From contig CALBNC010000030.1 of assembly GCA_937896195.1 (NCBI GenBank), positions 1-43,321 of the forward strand: DNA of 43,321 nucleotides. The letters are read 5' to 3'. The notes below the pieces were generated by a model, which had not been told where the DNA came from, searched no databases, and was given only the letters and a program-made list of their open reading frames with translations. The DNA is from an uncultured Gammaproteobacteria bacterium (lineage in GTDB: Bacteria > Pseudomonadota > Gammaproteobacteria > PS1 > Pseudothioglobaceae). This document shows, one piece after another, positions 20,354-32,929 of this stretch (position 1 is its first letter; each line of letters opens with the position of its first letter). The position numbers and the translations under genes are program-made.

Positions 20354-20947
20354 ATGTCAGAACAAGAAATAGATTTAAAGAAAAGGCGCTTTTTAACCAA
20401 CGCCACTAGTGTCGTTGGTGCTGTTGGTGTTGGCTTTGTACTGGTGCCATTTCTGTCTTCTTGGATGCCCTCAGCACGCGCAAAAGCAGCTGGAGCTCCT
20501 GTAGACGTAGATATCTCAAAACTAGAGGATGGCCAGCTTGTTCGCGTTCTTTGGCGCAAAAAACCTGTTTGGATTTTCAAGCGTGACAAAGACACAGTGG
20601 CTAGATTAGATACATTAAATGATATTCTGGTGGATCCAAATAATGAAGAGCCTCAACAGCCTGATTATGCCAAAAATAAATGGCGCTCTATCAATCCTGA
20701 AATCGCTGTCATAATTGGTATTTGCACCCATTTAGGCTGTTCTCCTACCTATCGTCCTGAAGTAGGCGCAGCAGACTTAGGTGGTGACGAATGGCAGGGT
20801 GGCTTTTATTGCCCTTGTCACGGGTCTAAATTTGACTTAGCAGGGCGTGTCTATAAAAACACACCAGCACCGATCAACCTGGCTATCCCGCCTTATCACT
20901 TTGTATCAGACACGCTTATCCGCTTAGGTGTTGATCCGAAAGTCTAA
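20354..20947 (+). CDS. petA: Ubiquinol-cytochrome c reductase Rieske iron-sulfur subunit
   Basis: Tat-like/TM N-terminus; Rieske motifs CTHLGCSP and FYCPCHGSKFDLAGRV. Confidence 0.97.
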   Translation: MSEQEIDLKKRRFLTNATSVVGAVGVGFVLVPFLSSWMPSARAKAAGAPVDVDISKLEDGQLVRVLWRKKPVWIFKRDKDTVARLDTLNDILVDPNNEEPQQPDYAKNKWRSINPEIAVIIGICTHLGCSPTYRPEVGAADLGGDEWQGGFYCPCHGSKFDLAGRVYKNTPAPINLAIPPYHFVSDTLIRLGVDPKV

Positions 20948-20961
20948 CTATTGGAGAGAAA

Positions 20962-22188
20962 ATGGACAACAACAAAAACTGGATAGATCAAAGATTTCCA
21001 CTAACTAAAGTCTGGAATGAGCATTTAGCAGAATACTACACACCTAGAAACTTTAATTTCTGGTATTTTTTTGGATCTTTAGCAATACTAGTATTGGTTA
21101 TTCAGCTGTTTACTGGCATCTTTTTAACCATGCATTACAAGCCTGATGCAGCTAATGCTTTTGCATCCGTTGAGTATATTATGCGAGACGTTGATTGGGG
21201 CTGGTTAATCCGCTATATACACTCAACAGGTGCATCTGCATTCTTTGTGGTAATTTATCTACACATGTACCGAGCGCTACTTTATGGTTCGTATAAAGCG
21301 CCTCGAGAATTAATTTGGATACTTGGTATGGTGCTTTACATCGCCTTGATGGCTGAAGCTTTTATGGGCTACGTTCTGCCGTGGGGTCAAATGTCTTACT
21401 GGGGTGCCAAGGTTATTATAAATCTTTTTGGCTCATTCCCAATTGTGGGTGACATAATCTTAGAATTTATTTTAGGTGACTATGCTGTAGGCGATGCTAC
21501 ATTAAATCGATTCTTCTCATTACATGTTATCGCCATTCCATTAATCTTAGTGGTTTTAGTGTTCTTGCATATCGTTGCATTACATACAGTTGGCTCAAAC
21601 AATCCAGACGGTGTTGAAATTAAGCAAAATAAAGATGAGAACGGCATTCCAAAAGATGGCATTCCATTCCATCCGTATTACAGTGTCAAAGATATTGTGG
21701 GCGTGGTAGTCTTCTTAATGATCTTCTCCTCAATTGTATTTTTTGCTCCTGCGTTAGGTGGGTATTTTCTGGAGGGTCCGAACTTTATTGAAGCAAACCC
21801 CCTTATGACACCTGATCACATTGCGCCGCTATGGTACTTGACGCCTTTTTATTCGGTTTTAAGAGCTGTGCCACCAATGTTTGGATCGCAATTGCCGGGC
21901 GTATTAGCTATGTTTTCCGCCTTATTGATTCTTATTGCGTTACCATGGCTAGACCGCTCTAAAGTAAAATCAATTAGATACCGTTCATGGCCTTATAAGG
22001 TTGCATTAGGAATTTTCGTAGTCACTTTTGTCGTGCTAGGCTGGCTTGGTATGCAAGCAGTTACGCCTTTGTACAGTCTAATGGCTCAAATTTTCACCAC
22101 ACTTTACTTTGCATTCTTTATTCTAATGCCTTGGTTTACCTCTATTGGTAAAACTAAACCAGTGCCTGAAAGAACGACGGAGAAATAA
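20962..22188 (+). CDS. petB: Ubiquinol-cytochrome c reductase cytochrome b
   Basis: 408 aa; FWYFFGSLAILVLVIQLFTGIFLTMHYKP…GYVLPWGQMSYWGAKVI…HPYYSVKDIVG. Confidence 0.98.
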   Translation: MDNNKNWIDQRFPLTKVWNEHLAEYYTPRNFNFWYFFGSLAILVLVIQLFTGIFLTMHYKPDAANAFASVEYIMRDVDWGWLIRYIHSTGASAFFVVIYLHMYRALLYGSYKAPRELIWILGMVLYIALMAEAFMGYVLPWGQMSYWGAKVIINLFGSFPIVGDIILEFILGDYAVGDATLNRFFSLHVIAIPLILVVLVFLHIVALHTVGSNNPDGVEIKQNKDENGIPKDGIPFHPYYSVKDIVGVVVFLMIFSSIVFFAPALGGYFLEGPNFIEANPLMTPDHIAPLWYLTPFYSVLRAVPPMFGSQLPGVLAMFSALLILIALPWLDRSKVKSIRYRSWPYKVALGIFVVTFVVLGWLGMQAVTPLYSLMAQIFTTLYFAFFILMPWFTSIGKTKPVPERTTEK

Positions 22189-22189
22189 T

Positions 22190-22876
22190 ATGAAAATACT
22201 ACTTAAAACACTATCTATAGTTTCAGTATTCATAATCTCTTTCAATGCTAGCGCAGCTGGTGGGGGCGTTAACTTGGATCATGCTGATACTGATATTACT
22301 GATGAGGCTTCATTACAGCGAGGCGCCAAGTCATTCATGAACAATTGTTCAGGCTGTCACTCTATTGAACTGATGCGCTATAACCGTATTGCTAAGGACT
22401 TAAATATTAATGAAGCTGATATGGCTAAAAATCTAATGTTTAATGCTGAAAAAACAGGTAGCAAGATATTTTCATCAATGCCTGTTGATGGAGCAAATAA
22501 ATGGTTTGGCACAACCCCGCCTGACTTATCACTGACCGCTCGAGCAAAGGGCACAGACTGGATCTATACTTACCTTAGAGGCTTTTATGCAGACGATACA
22601 CGCCCTTATGGTGTGAATAACCATGTATTGAAAAATGCCTCTATGCCGGATGCCCTATGGCAATCTAAGCAGGATAAATCAGAGCTAGAATTCAATCGAG
22701 AAGTAAGAGATATTACTAACTTCTTAGACTATGTATCAGAGCCTGTAAAGCTAATTAGATATGAGATTGGTGTTAAAGTTCTAGGATTTTTATTCATCCT
22801 ATTTATTCTTTCTTACTTAATGAAAAAAGAATATTGGAAGGACGTCAAGTACGGTAAATGGCGTGCAAAAGACTAA
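22190..22876 (+). CDS. petC: Ubiquinol-cytochrome c reductase cytochrome c1
   Basis: Signal peptide; NNCSGCHSIELMRYNRI (CxxCH); PPDLSLTARAKGTDWIYTYLRGFY; C-terminal TM; start chosen at 22190. Confidence 0.97.
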   Translation: MKILLKTLSIVSVFIISFNASAAGGGVNLDHADTDITDEASLQRGAKSFMNNCSGCHSIELMRYNRIAKDLNINEADMAKNLMFNAEKTGSKIFSSMPVDGANKWFGTTPPDLSLTARAKGTDWIYTYLRGFYADDTRPYGVNNHVLKNASMPDALWQSKQDKSELEFNREVRDITNFLDYVSEPVKLIRYEIGVKVLGFLFILFILSYLMKKEYWKDVKYGKWRAKD

Positions 22877-22901
22877 CTAAACCAGTACAATTATAATATA
22901 C

Positions 22902-22936
22902 AACAGCGCTCTATTAAAATAAGGTGCTGTTTTTTT
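22902..22936 (+). terminator. Rho-independent terminator after petABC
   Basis: AACAGCGCT…GGTGCTGTT stem followed by a T tract. Confidence 0.7.
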
Positions 22937-22959
22937 GATTTTAAAAAAGGTAGAAACCC

Positions 22960-23589
22960 ATGTTAAGAAAACCTAATCCATCTTCAACTACGCTGTACTC
23001 ATCACCTCATGAAATTGAATCACATGTAGTGCGCTTTATCATGGCTGAAAAGAGCATTGAAAGAAATGTATTCAATCTTAAAGTTGACGAGATGCCCGAA
23101 GAAATTCTAGAGCTAAACCCTTGTCAATCTCTTCCTACTTTATTTGACCGCGGTATTGTTCTGTATGATCTATCTGTCATCATGGAATACCTAGATGAAA
23201 GGTTTCCATTCCCACCATTACTGCCAGTAGACCCAATTGAAAAATCTGAAAAGAGATTAATGGTTTTTAGATTTACTCGCTCTGAAGGCTGCTGGTTTGA
23301 GTTGGCTGATACCATTGAAACTGGAAGTAAAAAGCAGGCCGATGAGGCTCGAAAGATCTTAAAGAGTAATTTGATTGAATTAGTACCCTTGTTTGCTTAT
23401 AAGCCTTTCTTCAAAAGTGATGAAATGACAGTTGTGGACGCTTGTTTGGCTGCACTTTTGTGGCGCTTAAAGAGGCTAGATATTGATTTAGGCGCGCCTG
23501 GAAAAGCTGTCAACGATTATGCTAAGAGACTCTTCGCTAGAGATTCTTTCAAAGAGTGTATGACGGACTGCGAAAAAGAATACAACTAG
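22960..23589 (+). CDS. sspA: Stringent starvation protein A (GST-like)
   Basis: TTLYSSPHEIESHVVRFIMAEKSIE…NPCQSLPTLFDRGIVLYDLSVIMEYLDERFPFPPLLPVDP. Confidence 0.93.
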   Translation: MLRKPNPSSTTLYSSPHEIESHVVRFIMAEKSIERNVFNLKVDEMPEEILELNPCQSLPTLFDRGIVLYDLSVIMEYLDERFPFPPLLPVDPIEKSEKRLMVFRFTRSEGCWFELADTIETGSKKQADEARKILKSNLIELVPLFAYKPFFKSDEMTVVDACLAALLWRLKRLDIDLGAPGKAVNDYAKRLFARDSFKECMTDCEKEYN

Positions 23590-23599
23590 CCACTCAGCC

Positions 23600-23956
23600 G
23601 TGGCTTCAGTTACACCTTACTTAATTAGAGCCTACCATCAATGGATGGAAGACTCTGGATTAACGCCCCATATTTTAGTTGATTGTAGCCACTCTTCAGT
23701 TGTAGTCCCCAAGCAGTTTATCCAGCAAGATAGAATTGTCCTTAACATTGCAGGCTCTGCAACTGAATCGCTTGTATTAAGTGATAACCATATCGGCTTT
23801 AAGGCTCGATTTTCTGGTCAATCAGTTGATGTCTTTATACCAATCGACTCAGTACTTAGTATTTATGCTGGTGAAAACGGTGAAGGCATGCTGTTTGAAA
23901 TTAAAGATCCGCCCTTAGAGGTCGAAGAAAAACCCGGCCTTACTCTGCTCGATTAA
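23600..23956 (+). CDS. sspB: ClpXP protease specificity-enhancing factor SspB
   Basis: PYLIRAYHQWMEDSGLTPHILVD…IVLNIAGSATESLVL…ARFSG; GTG start; follows sspA. Confidence 0.92.
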   Translation: MASVTPYLIRAYHQWMEDSGLTPHILVDCSHSSVVVPKQFIQQDRIVLNIAGSATESLVLSDNHIGFKARFSGQSVDVFIPIDSVLSIYAGENGEGMLFEIKDPPLEVEEKPGLTLLD

Positions 23957-23958
23957 AG

Positions 23959-24600
23959 CTAGCTCAACCTTAGTATTTTTCCTAGTATTTGATTAAATTC
24001 AGCTATTAGCGAACTATTGTAGATCGCTACATTACAACCCCCGTAATGACGAATAGCACTTGCATTTTCAAGCGTATTGGGCTCAAACTGGTTTAACACA
24101 ACACAGGCAATTTCAAGCTGATATTGTCTCGCCACCTTGATAGTTAATAGCGCCTGGTTGATTGCACCCAATTCATCCTTAACCACGATAATCAGTGGCA
24201 AAGCTAGTGATTTAGCCAAATCTATATTTAGCGTGTCTTTTGCCATTGGAGATAATAATCCACCCGCGCCTTCAACCACAACAAACGAATCACTTACGCA
24301 TGCATCGATCAACTGATCAAGTGATAATTCAATATTACCTACTTTGCTCGCACTTTCAGCGCTACTACAGTGATGAAACTTATGTGGACACACTATGTCA
24401 ATATCATCATCAACGTTGCTTGCCTTTAGCAACTTAAACGCATCCTTGGTTACTAAGTCGCCATTAACAACCTGACAATCGCTCTCAACTGGCTTTCTCA
24501 CAGATACTATTTTTGATTGGGTTAACAGGTTAACAAGATGTTGCGCGATAAAAGTTTTACCAACATCTGTTCCGCTTCCACTAATAAACAAGCCTTTCAT
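23959..24600 (-). CDS. bioD: Dethiobiotin synthetase
   Basis: MKGLFISGSGTDVGKTFIAQHLV…KPVESDC…VVVEGAGGLLSPM; start chosen at internal Met. Confidence 0.93.
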   Translation of the reverse strand: MKGLFISGSGTDVGKTFIAQHLVNLLTQSKIVSVRKPVESDCQVVNGDLVTKDAFKLLKASNVDDDIDIVCPHKFHHCSSAESASKVGNIELSLDQLIDACVSDSFVVVEGAGGLLSPMAKDTLNIDLAKSLALPLIIVVKDELGAINQALLTIKVARQYQLEIACVVLNQFEPNTLENASAIRHYGGCNVAIYNSSLIAEFNQILGKILRLS

Positions 24601-24639
24601 AATCACTAATTTTAACAGCAAAAATGTATAATACCGCGT

Positions 24640-25602
24640 ATGCATAATAACTTAAAAACACAGTTCTGTGGTCTAGAGCTAGACTCTCCAATCGTTCTCC
24701 TGTCTGGTTGCGTTGGATTTGGTGAAGAATATACGAGAATTGAAGGCTTCTCCAATACAGATGTTGGCGCCATTTGTCTTAAGGGTACGACTTTAGAGCC
24801 TAGACTTGGCAACATTCCTAGTCGTGTCACCGAAACTCCAGAGGGTATGATTAACGCCATTGGGCTGCAAAACCCGGGCACTGATATCGTGATTAACGAA
24901 ATCATGCCAAAACTAGATAAAAAAGAAACGCGTTTTATTATTAATATTTCAGGCTCTTCTATTGAGGAGTATGGAGAAATTGCAAAACGTTTTGATGATT
25001 CTGACATTGATGCTATTGAAATCAATATTTCTTGTCCTAACGTAAAAGAGGGGGGCGTCGCGTTTGGTAACGATCCAGACATGTCTTATCGAGTGGTTGA
25101 AATTTGTCGAAAAAATACCACTAAGCCTTTAATCACTAAACTATCTCCCAATCAAACTAATATCGCTCTGAATGCTCAACGATGTATTGATGCAGGAACC
25201 GATGGTTTGGCCGTTATCAATACTCTGATGGGCATGTCAATTGATACAAAAACGCGACGCCCTGTTATTGGCAACAATCAAGGCGGCCTGTCTGGGGCAG
25301 CCATTAAGCCGGTCGCTCTTTTAAAGGTTCACCAGGTGTATCAGGTTAGTAAAAAATACAATGTTCCTATTATCGGTCAAGGCGGAATTATGACTGCTAA
25401 CGATGCTATTGAATTTATCATTGCAGGCGCCTCTACAGTTGGCATCGGTACCGCCTTATTTTATGATCCATTGGTATGCCCTAAGATTAACGACGGTATT
25501 AGTCAATATTTAATCGATCACCAACTAAATAGTATTGATGATTTAATCGGTACGCTTGAACTTAACTCTGCTATCTCTCAGTGTGATATCGGCAGCAAAT
25601 AA
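24640..25602 (+). CDS. pyrD: Dihydroorotate dehydrogenase, class 1B-like catalytic subunit
   Basis: [18 protein letters not shown]…[16 protein letters not shown]…[11 protein letters not shown]…[16 protein letters not shown]…[19 protein letters not shown]. Confidence 0.9.
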   Translation: MHNNLKTQFCGLELDSPIVLLSGCVGFGEEYTRIEGFSNTDVGAICLKGTTLEPRLGNIPSRVTETPEGMINAIGLQNPGTDIVINEIMPKLDKKETRFIINISGSSIEEYGEIAKRFDDSDIDAIEINISCPNVKEGGVAFGNDPDMSYRVVEICRKNTTKPLITKLSPNQTNIALNAQRCIDAGTDGLAVINTLMGMSIDTKTRRPVIGNNQGGLSGAAIKPVALLKVHQVYQVSKKYNVPIIGQGGIMTANDAIEFIIAGASTVGIGTALFYDPLVCPKINDGISQYLIDHQLNSIDDLIGTLELNSAISQCDIGSK

Positions 25603-25610
25603 AACGCATC

Positions 25611-28067
25611 ATGAACCCAGAATATACCCCCTTAGAGATCGAATCTGAAGCCCAGCAATATTGGAAAGAACACAAGTCGTTTGAGGTTATTGAAGACACT
25701 TCAAAAGAAAAATATTACTGCTTAAGCATGTTTCCTTATCCGTCAGGGCGCCTACATATGGGCCATGTGCGAAATTATTCAATTGGCGATGTCATCTCTC
25801 GATTTCAAAAAATGCAAGGGAAAAATGTCATGCAGCCGATTGGCTGGGATGCATTTGGATTGCCTGCTGAAAATGCTGCATTAAAAAATAAAGTACCGCC
25901 GGCAAAATGGACTTACGAGAACATTGACTACATGCGAGACCAGCTAACCCAATTAGGCTTCGGCTATGATTGGTCACGTGAGATAGCCACTTGTCATCCA
26001 AAATATTACAAATGGGAACAATGGCTGTTTGTTAAGCTGTTTGAAAAAGGCCTAGTGTACAAAAAAAATGCTGTTGTTAACTGGGATCCAGTTGATCAAA
26101 CTGTGTTGGCTAATGAGCAAGTTATCAATGGTCGTGGTTGGCGCTCGGATGCTCTTATCGAGAAAAAAGAAATCTCTCAATGGTTTATGCGCATCACCGA
26201 CTATGCTGATGAACTGCTCGACTCATTAGATAAGCTTGATGGTTGGCCCGAGGCAGTTAAAACCATGCAAAGGAATTGGATTGGAAAATCAACCGGCTTA
26301 GAAATTAGCTTTAATAGACAAGGCGCTGACTCGCTAAAAATCTACACAACTCGTCCTGATACTTTGATGGGTGTCACTTATTTAGCCATTGCCAGCGAGC
26401 ACCCTTTGGCATTACAAGCAGGCAAAAGCAATTCAGAAGTTCAAAAATTTATTGAAGAATGCCGCACCATGGAAACTTCTGAAGCAGCCATGGAAACCAT
26501 GGAAAAGAAAGGTGCAAACTCCGGACTTACCTGTACTCACCCTATAACTGGGGAAGATGTGCCAATCTGGATTGCCAACTTTGTTTTAATGGGATATGGA
26601 ACCGGTGCCGTAATGAGTGTACCGGCTCATGACCAGCGAGACTTTGAATTTGCACAGAAATACGCCATCCCAATGCTTGAGGTTGTCAAGCCCAAAGAAG
26701 GTGAACATGTCACTTCTGAAAGTGCTTTTACCGATAAAGGTGTTTTATGTAATTCTGGTGAGTTTAACGGTCTTAATTTCGAACAAGCTTTTGAGGCAAT
26801 CGCTAAGAAGCTTGAATTAGAAAATTTAGGTGAAAAACAAAATAACTACCGATTACGCGATTGGGGTGTATCCCGTCAGCGCTATTGGGGCTGCCCTATT
26901 CCGATTATCAATTGCGCTAAGTGTGGCTCAGTTGCTGTGCCTGAGAAAAATTTACCTATCATCTTGCCTGAAAATGTCGCCTTTGATGGGGTTGGCTCTC
27001 CAATCAAGAAAATGCCTGAATTTTACGAAACAACCTGTCCAACTTGTGGTGGCAAGGCTGAGCGAGAGACAGATACATTTGATACGTTTTTTGAGTCATC
27101 GTGGTATTTCGCAAGATATGCGTGTGCAGATAATGATGAGGCAATGCTGGATGAGCGCGCTGATTACTGGCTTGAAGTGGATCAATATATTGGTGGCATT
27201 GAACATGCAATCTTACATCTTTTATATGCAAGATTTTTCAGCAAACTGCTGCGTGATGAAGGTTTGATTAAACATGATGAGCCTTTTAAAAATTTATTAA
27301 CTCAAGGTATGGTGCTTAAAGATGGTGCCAAAATGAGTAAATCTAAAGGTAATACAGTCGATCCTGCTGAAATGATTGAAAAATATGGCGCAGACACTGT
27401 TCGTTTGTTTATTTTATTTGCCGCACCACCTACGCAAGACCTAGAATGGAGCGATTCTGGATTGGAAGGCTCGTATAGATTTGTCAATAAAGTTTATCGA
27501 CTAGCAGAAGGCTATTTCAGTGATAGCAAATCTCATGCTACTGAGAGTTTAGATATAAATACTCTTAACAAGGAACAGAAACAAATTCGCCAAAAAACAC
27601 ATCAAACTCTAGCAAAGATAACCGATGATATTAAACGTAGACACTCTTTTAATACTGCTATTGCAGCAATGATGGAGCTAACCAATATGCTTAGTAAGTT
27701 TAAACAAACTGATGGGCAATCAATGGCATTACGCCTGGAATCGTTAGATATTATCTTACGGGCATTAAGTCCAATAACGCCTCATTTATGTCACCATCTA
27801 TGGCAACAACTTGGTCATCAAACTGCTATCATTAATGAGTCTTGGCCAGAAGTTGACAACAAGGCTTTAGAGCAAGATGAAGTACAAATAATTGTTCAAG
27901 TTAATGGTAAATTACGTGCAAAACTTATGCTGGGTGCAGATACAGACAAAGCGCAAGTAGAAGTTCAGGCGTTAACAGATGAAAATGTTGTTAAATTTAC
28001 CAGTGGCAAGACAATCGTTAAAGTAATTGTTGTGCCAAACAAATTGGTTAATATCGTCATTAAATAG
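25611..28067 (+). CDS. leuS: Leucyl-tRNA synthetase
   Basis: 818 aa; [34 protein letters not shown]; editing domain TTRPDTLMG. Confidence 0.99.
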   Translation: MNPEYTPLEIESEAQQYWKEHKSFEVIEDTSKEKYYCLSMFPYPSGRLHMGHVRNYSIGDVISRFQKMQGKNVMQPIGWDAFGLPAENAALKNKVPPAKWTYENIDYMRDQLTQLGFGYDWSREIATCHPKYYKWEQWLFVKLFEKGLVYKKNAVVNWDPVDQTVLANEQVINGRGWRSDALIEKKEISQWFMRITDYADELLDSLDKLDGWPEAVKTMQRNWIGKSTGLEISFNRQGADSLKIYTTRPDTLMGVTYLAIASEHPLALQAGKSNSEVQKFIEECRTMETSEAAMETMEKKGANSGLTCTHPITGEDVPIWIANFVLMGYGTGAVMSVPAHDQRDFEFAQKYAIPMLEVVKPKEGEHVTSESAFTDKGVLCNSGEFNGLNFEQAFEAIAKKLELENLGEKQNNYRLRDWGVSRQRYWGCPIPIINCAKCGSVAVPEKNLPIILPENVAFDGVGSPIKKMPEFYETTCPTCGGKAERETDTFDTFFESSWYFARYACADNDEAMLDERADYWLEVDQYIGGIEHAILHLLYARFFSKLLRDEGLIKHDEPFKNLLTQGMVLKDGAKMSKSKGNTVDPAEMIEKYGADTVRLFILFAAPPTQDLEWSDSGLEGSYRFVNKVYRLAEGYFSDSKSHATESLDINTLNKEQKQIRQKTHQTLAKITDDIKRRHSFNTAIAAMMELTNMLSKFKQTDGQSMALRLESLDIILRALSPITPHLCHHLWQQLGHQTAIINESWPEVDNKALEQDEVQIIVQVNGKLRAKLMLGADTDKAQVEVQALTDENVVKFTSGKTIVKVIVVPNKLVNIVIK

Positions 28068-28076
28068 CGCTAAGCA

Positions 28077-29393
28077 CTAAATTAGCGTTAGGCCTAGGCC
28101 GATAGCTGCACTTGTCATTATTACAGTCATAATGCCAATTTTAAATCGAAATAGCGCAGTAAATGCGGCGAGTGTTATCATTAAAGATATCCAATCAACT
28201 TGATGATTTTGATACAGTGTCGCCAATGCGAAAAATACTGCTAAATTAACAATTACACCAACGACTGCAGCAGTCACTGCAGATAGTGGCGCACTAAATT
28301 TCAAATCACCACGGGTTGCCTCAACACCTGGACCCCCTAAAAAGATAAACAAAAATGAGGGTAAAAAAGTAAAGAAAGTAGCAACTGATGCTCCAACAAA
28401 ACCAGATAAAAGAATAGATTCTGGGCCAAATACCTCATTAACAGTTGCACCCACAAAACCAACAAAGGCGACAACCATAATTAACGGGCCAGGCGTAGTT
28501 TCGCCCAATGCCAAGCCATCCATCATTTGAGTGGCAGTTAACCATTGATACTGATCAACGCCGCCTTGATAAATATAAGGCAGAACCGCATAAGCGCCGC
28601 CAAAGGTTAGTAGTGCTGCTTTTGTAAAAAATTCACCCATATCTTGAAGAACTTTATTATCCAACAAGCTCATTGCGGTAATACCGATAACAATACCAGT
28701 AAGTGCAAAAATAAATAAGCGTGGCCAGCTAAATTTTGCATGATCAGGCGTGGGTGTATTATCATCAATTAATGCAGGACCATAATTACTTTTACTACTG
28801 GCATGGTGGGTGGGTGCCATAAACATTGAGGGTGATACTTTGGCACCTATAAAACCAATCAAAGCAGCAATTAAAACGATATAAGGAAAGGCTATTTTGA
28901 ACTGAAAAATAGCAATAAATGCTAATACAGCTAACACCTTAAGTACTGGATTAGATAATGCTTTTGATCCAATACGGTAAGCAGCAAAAAGTACAATGGC
29001 TGTAACAGCGGGTTTAATACCATACAAAATTCCTGCTACTTCATCAAGTGTTCCATAACTTAAGTACGCCCAAGTTAGTGCGCTTAGAATAAACAAAGAG
29101 GGTAATACAAACAAAACACCGGCAGCAATACCTCCTCGAATACCAAACATCAACCATCCAATATAGGTTGCCAATTGTTGAGCTTCTGGACCTGGCAATA
29201 CCATAGTGTAATTAAGTGCATGTAAAAAACGATGCTCGGATATCCAACGATGTTTTTCAACCAAATCATAGTGCATCATCGATATTTGACCAGCTGGGCC
29301 GCCAAAACTTATAAAGCCTAGTTTTAACCAATATTGGAAAAATTGAAAAAATGTTGGGGCAGTTGGCGCTTTCATTATGTTCATACTATTCAT
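28077..29393 (-). CDS. chrA: Chromate transporter (two-domain CHR family)
   Basis: FFQYWLKLGFISFGGPAGQISMMH…LPGPEAQQLATYIGW…FTKAALLTFGGAYAVLPYIYQ…ALGETTPGPLIM. Confidence 0.92.
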   Translation of the reverse strand: MNSMNIMKAPTAPTFFQFFQYWLKLGFISFGGPAGQISMMHYDLVEKHRWISEHRFLHALNYTMVLPGPEAQQLATYIGWLMFGIRGGIAAGVLFVLPSLFILSALTWAYLSYGTLDEVAGILYGIKPAVTAIVLFAAYRIGSKALSNPVLKVLAVLAFIAIFQFKIAFPYIVLIAALIGFIGAKVSPSMFMAPTHHASSKSNYGPALIDDNTPTPDHAKFSWPRLFIFALTGIVIGITAMSLLDNKVLQDMGEFFTKAALLTFGGAYAVLPYIYQGGVDQYQWLTATQMMDGLALGETTPGPLIMVVAFVGFVGATVNEVFGPESILLSGFVGASVATFFTFLPSFLFIFLGGPGVEATRGDLKFSAPLSAVTAAVVGVIVNLAVFFALATLYQNHQVDWISLMITLAAFTALFRFKIGIMTVIMTSAAIGLGLTLI

Positions 29394-29410
29394 TTAGCCT
29401 TTTATGTATT

Positions 29411-29446
29411 AAAAAACCCTAATTACTATTCAATAATTAGGGTTTT
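29411..29446 (-). terminator. Rho-independent terminator downstream of prk
   Basis: Perfect 13-bp inverted repeat AAAACCCTAATTA/TAATTAGGGTTTT with 8-nt loop; minus-strand read continues into a TTTTTT tract. Confidence 0.8.
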
Positions 29447-29464
29447 AAGTTTAAGGGAAACGAT

Positions 29465-30352
29465 TTACTTGTCTTCGATCATCTTCTTAATAATTGGATA
29501 CAAAATAATCTCCATTGCTAAACTCATTTTTCCACCCGGCACAACAATAGTGTTACGTCTAGACATAAATGACCCACTAACCATACTACGTAAGTAAGTA
29601 AAGTCAACCGGTGTTTTCTCTAGATCGTTAAAACGAATCACCACAAAACTTTCATCAGGGGTTGGAATGTCACGAGCGATAAATGGATTAGAAGTGTCAA
29701 CTGTAGCAACGCGTTGAAAGTTAATATCTGTTTTAGAAAACTGCGGTGTAATGTAATTAATATAGTCTGGCATTCTTCGCATGATGGTATCAACCGTCTC
29801 TTCTGCTGAATAACCTCTCTCTGCATTATCTCGATGAATTTTTTGAATCCATTCAAGATTAACACTCGGCACTACGCCAATTTTTAAGTCAGCATGTTGT
29901 GCCATGTCAATATCATCAGTAACAACTGCACCATGAAGACCTTCATAGAAAAGTATATCTGTGCCTAATCCGGCCTTTTCCCACGGTGTAAATTCACCTG
30001 GATTTAAGTCAGTGTTTAGGCGTTCGTTGTGCTCACTAGCCTCTTCATCAGAATGCAAATAATAACGACGATCACATTGCCCAGTCTTACCGTAATCTTT
30101 AAATGTTTCTTCAATTTTGTCAAATAAATTAGCATCTGGACCAAAATGTGAAAAGAAATTATTTCCTAGCGCTTCTTCTTTCTTAACATTTGCTTTCATG
30201 GCAACTCGATCATATGCATGAAAACTATCACCCTCAACAATCAATGAATTTATTTTTTCACGTAAAAAAATGGACTCAAATGCACGTTTTACGAAAGTTG
30301 TTCCAGCGCCAGACGATCCGGTTACTACTACGACAGGATGTTTTTTAGACAT
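29465..30352 (-). CDS. prk: Phosphoribulokinase
   Basis: HPVVVVTGSSGAGTTFVKRAFESIF…VEGDSFHAYDR…FTPWEKAGLGTDILFYEGLHGAVV. Confidence 0.95.
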   Translation of the reverse strand: MSKKHPVVVVTGSSGAGTTFVKRAFESIFLREKINSLIVEGDSFHAYDRVAMKANVKKEEALGNNFFSHFGPDANLFDKIEETFKDYGKTGQCDRRYYLHSDEEASEHNERLNTDLNPGEFTPWEKAGLGTDILFYEGLHGAVVTDDIDMAQHADLKIGVVPSVNLEWIQKIHRDNAERGYSAEETVDTIMRRMPDYINYITPQFSKTDINFQRVATVDTSNPFIARDIPTPDESFVVIRFNDLEKTPVDFTYLRSMVSGSFMSRRNTIVVPGGKMSLAMEIILYPIIKKMIEDK

Positions 30353-30383
30353 ATTATCTCCTTATTGGTTTATTTATTTGTAT

Positions 30384-32792
<2,409 letters not shown>

Positions 32793-32808
32793 TTAAAAAA
32801 ATAAAATT

Positions 32809-32814
32809 ATTATA
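32809..32814 (-). promoter_or_regulatory. Candidate -10 box of the gyrB promoter
   Basis: Minus strand reads CGTGGTATAATAATTTTA about 25 bp upstream of the gyrB ATG. Confidence 0.35.
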
Positions 32815-32929
32815 CCACGAGCAAGGTAAATAGAGACTGTCATACTGGTTTTTTTAACAACTTACGCGTGTCTATAAAATGTTATGACTTAAGGCTTTTT
32901 CATCAATATATAAACAATGTTAGTGATTA

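Noticed and set aside
24612-25082. 156-aa minus-strand ORF opposite pyrD
   Set aside because: Antisense shadow of a conserved coding region, overlaps bioD start; no domain.
26830-27267. 145-aa ORF in another frame within leuS
   Set aside because: Leucyl-tRNA synthetase frame is intact through this interval; alternative frame has no recognisable family.
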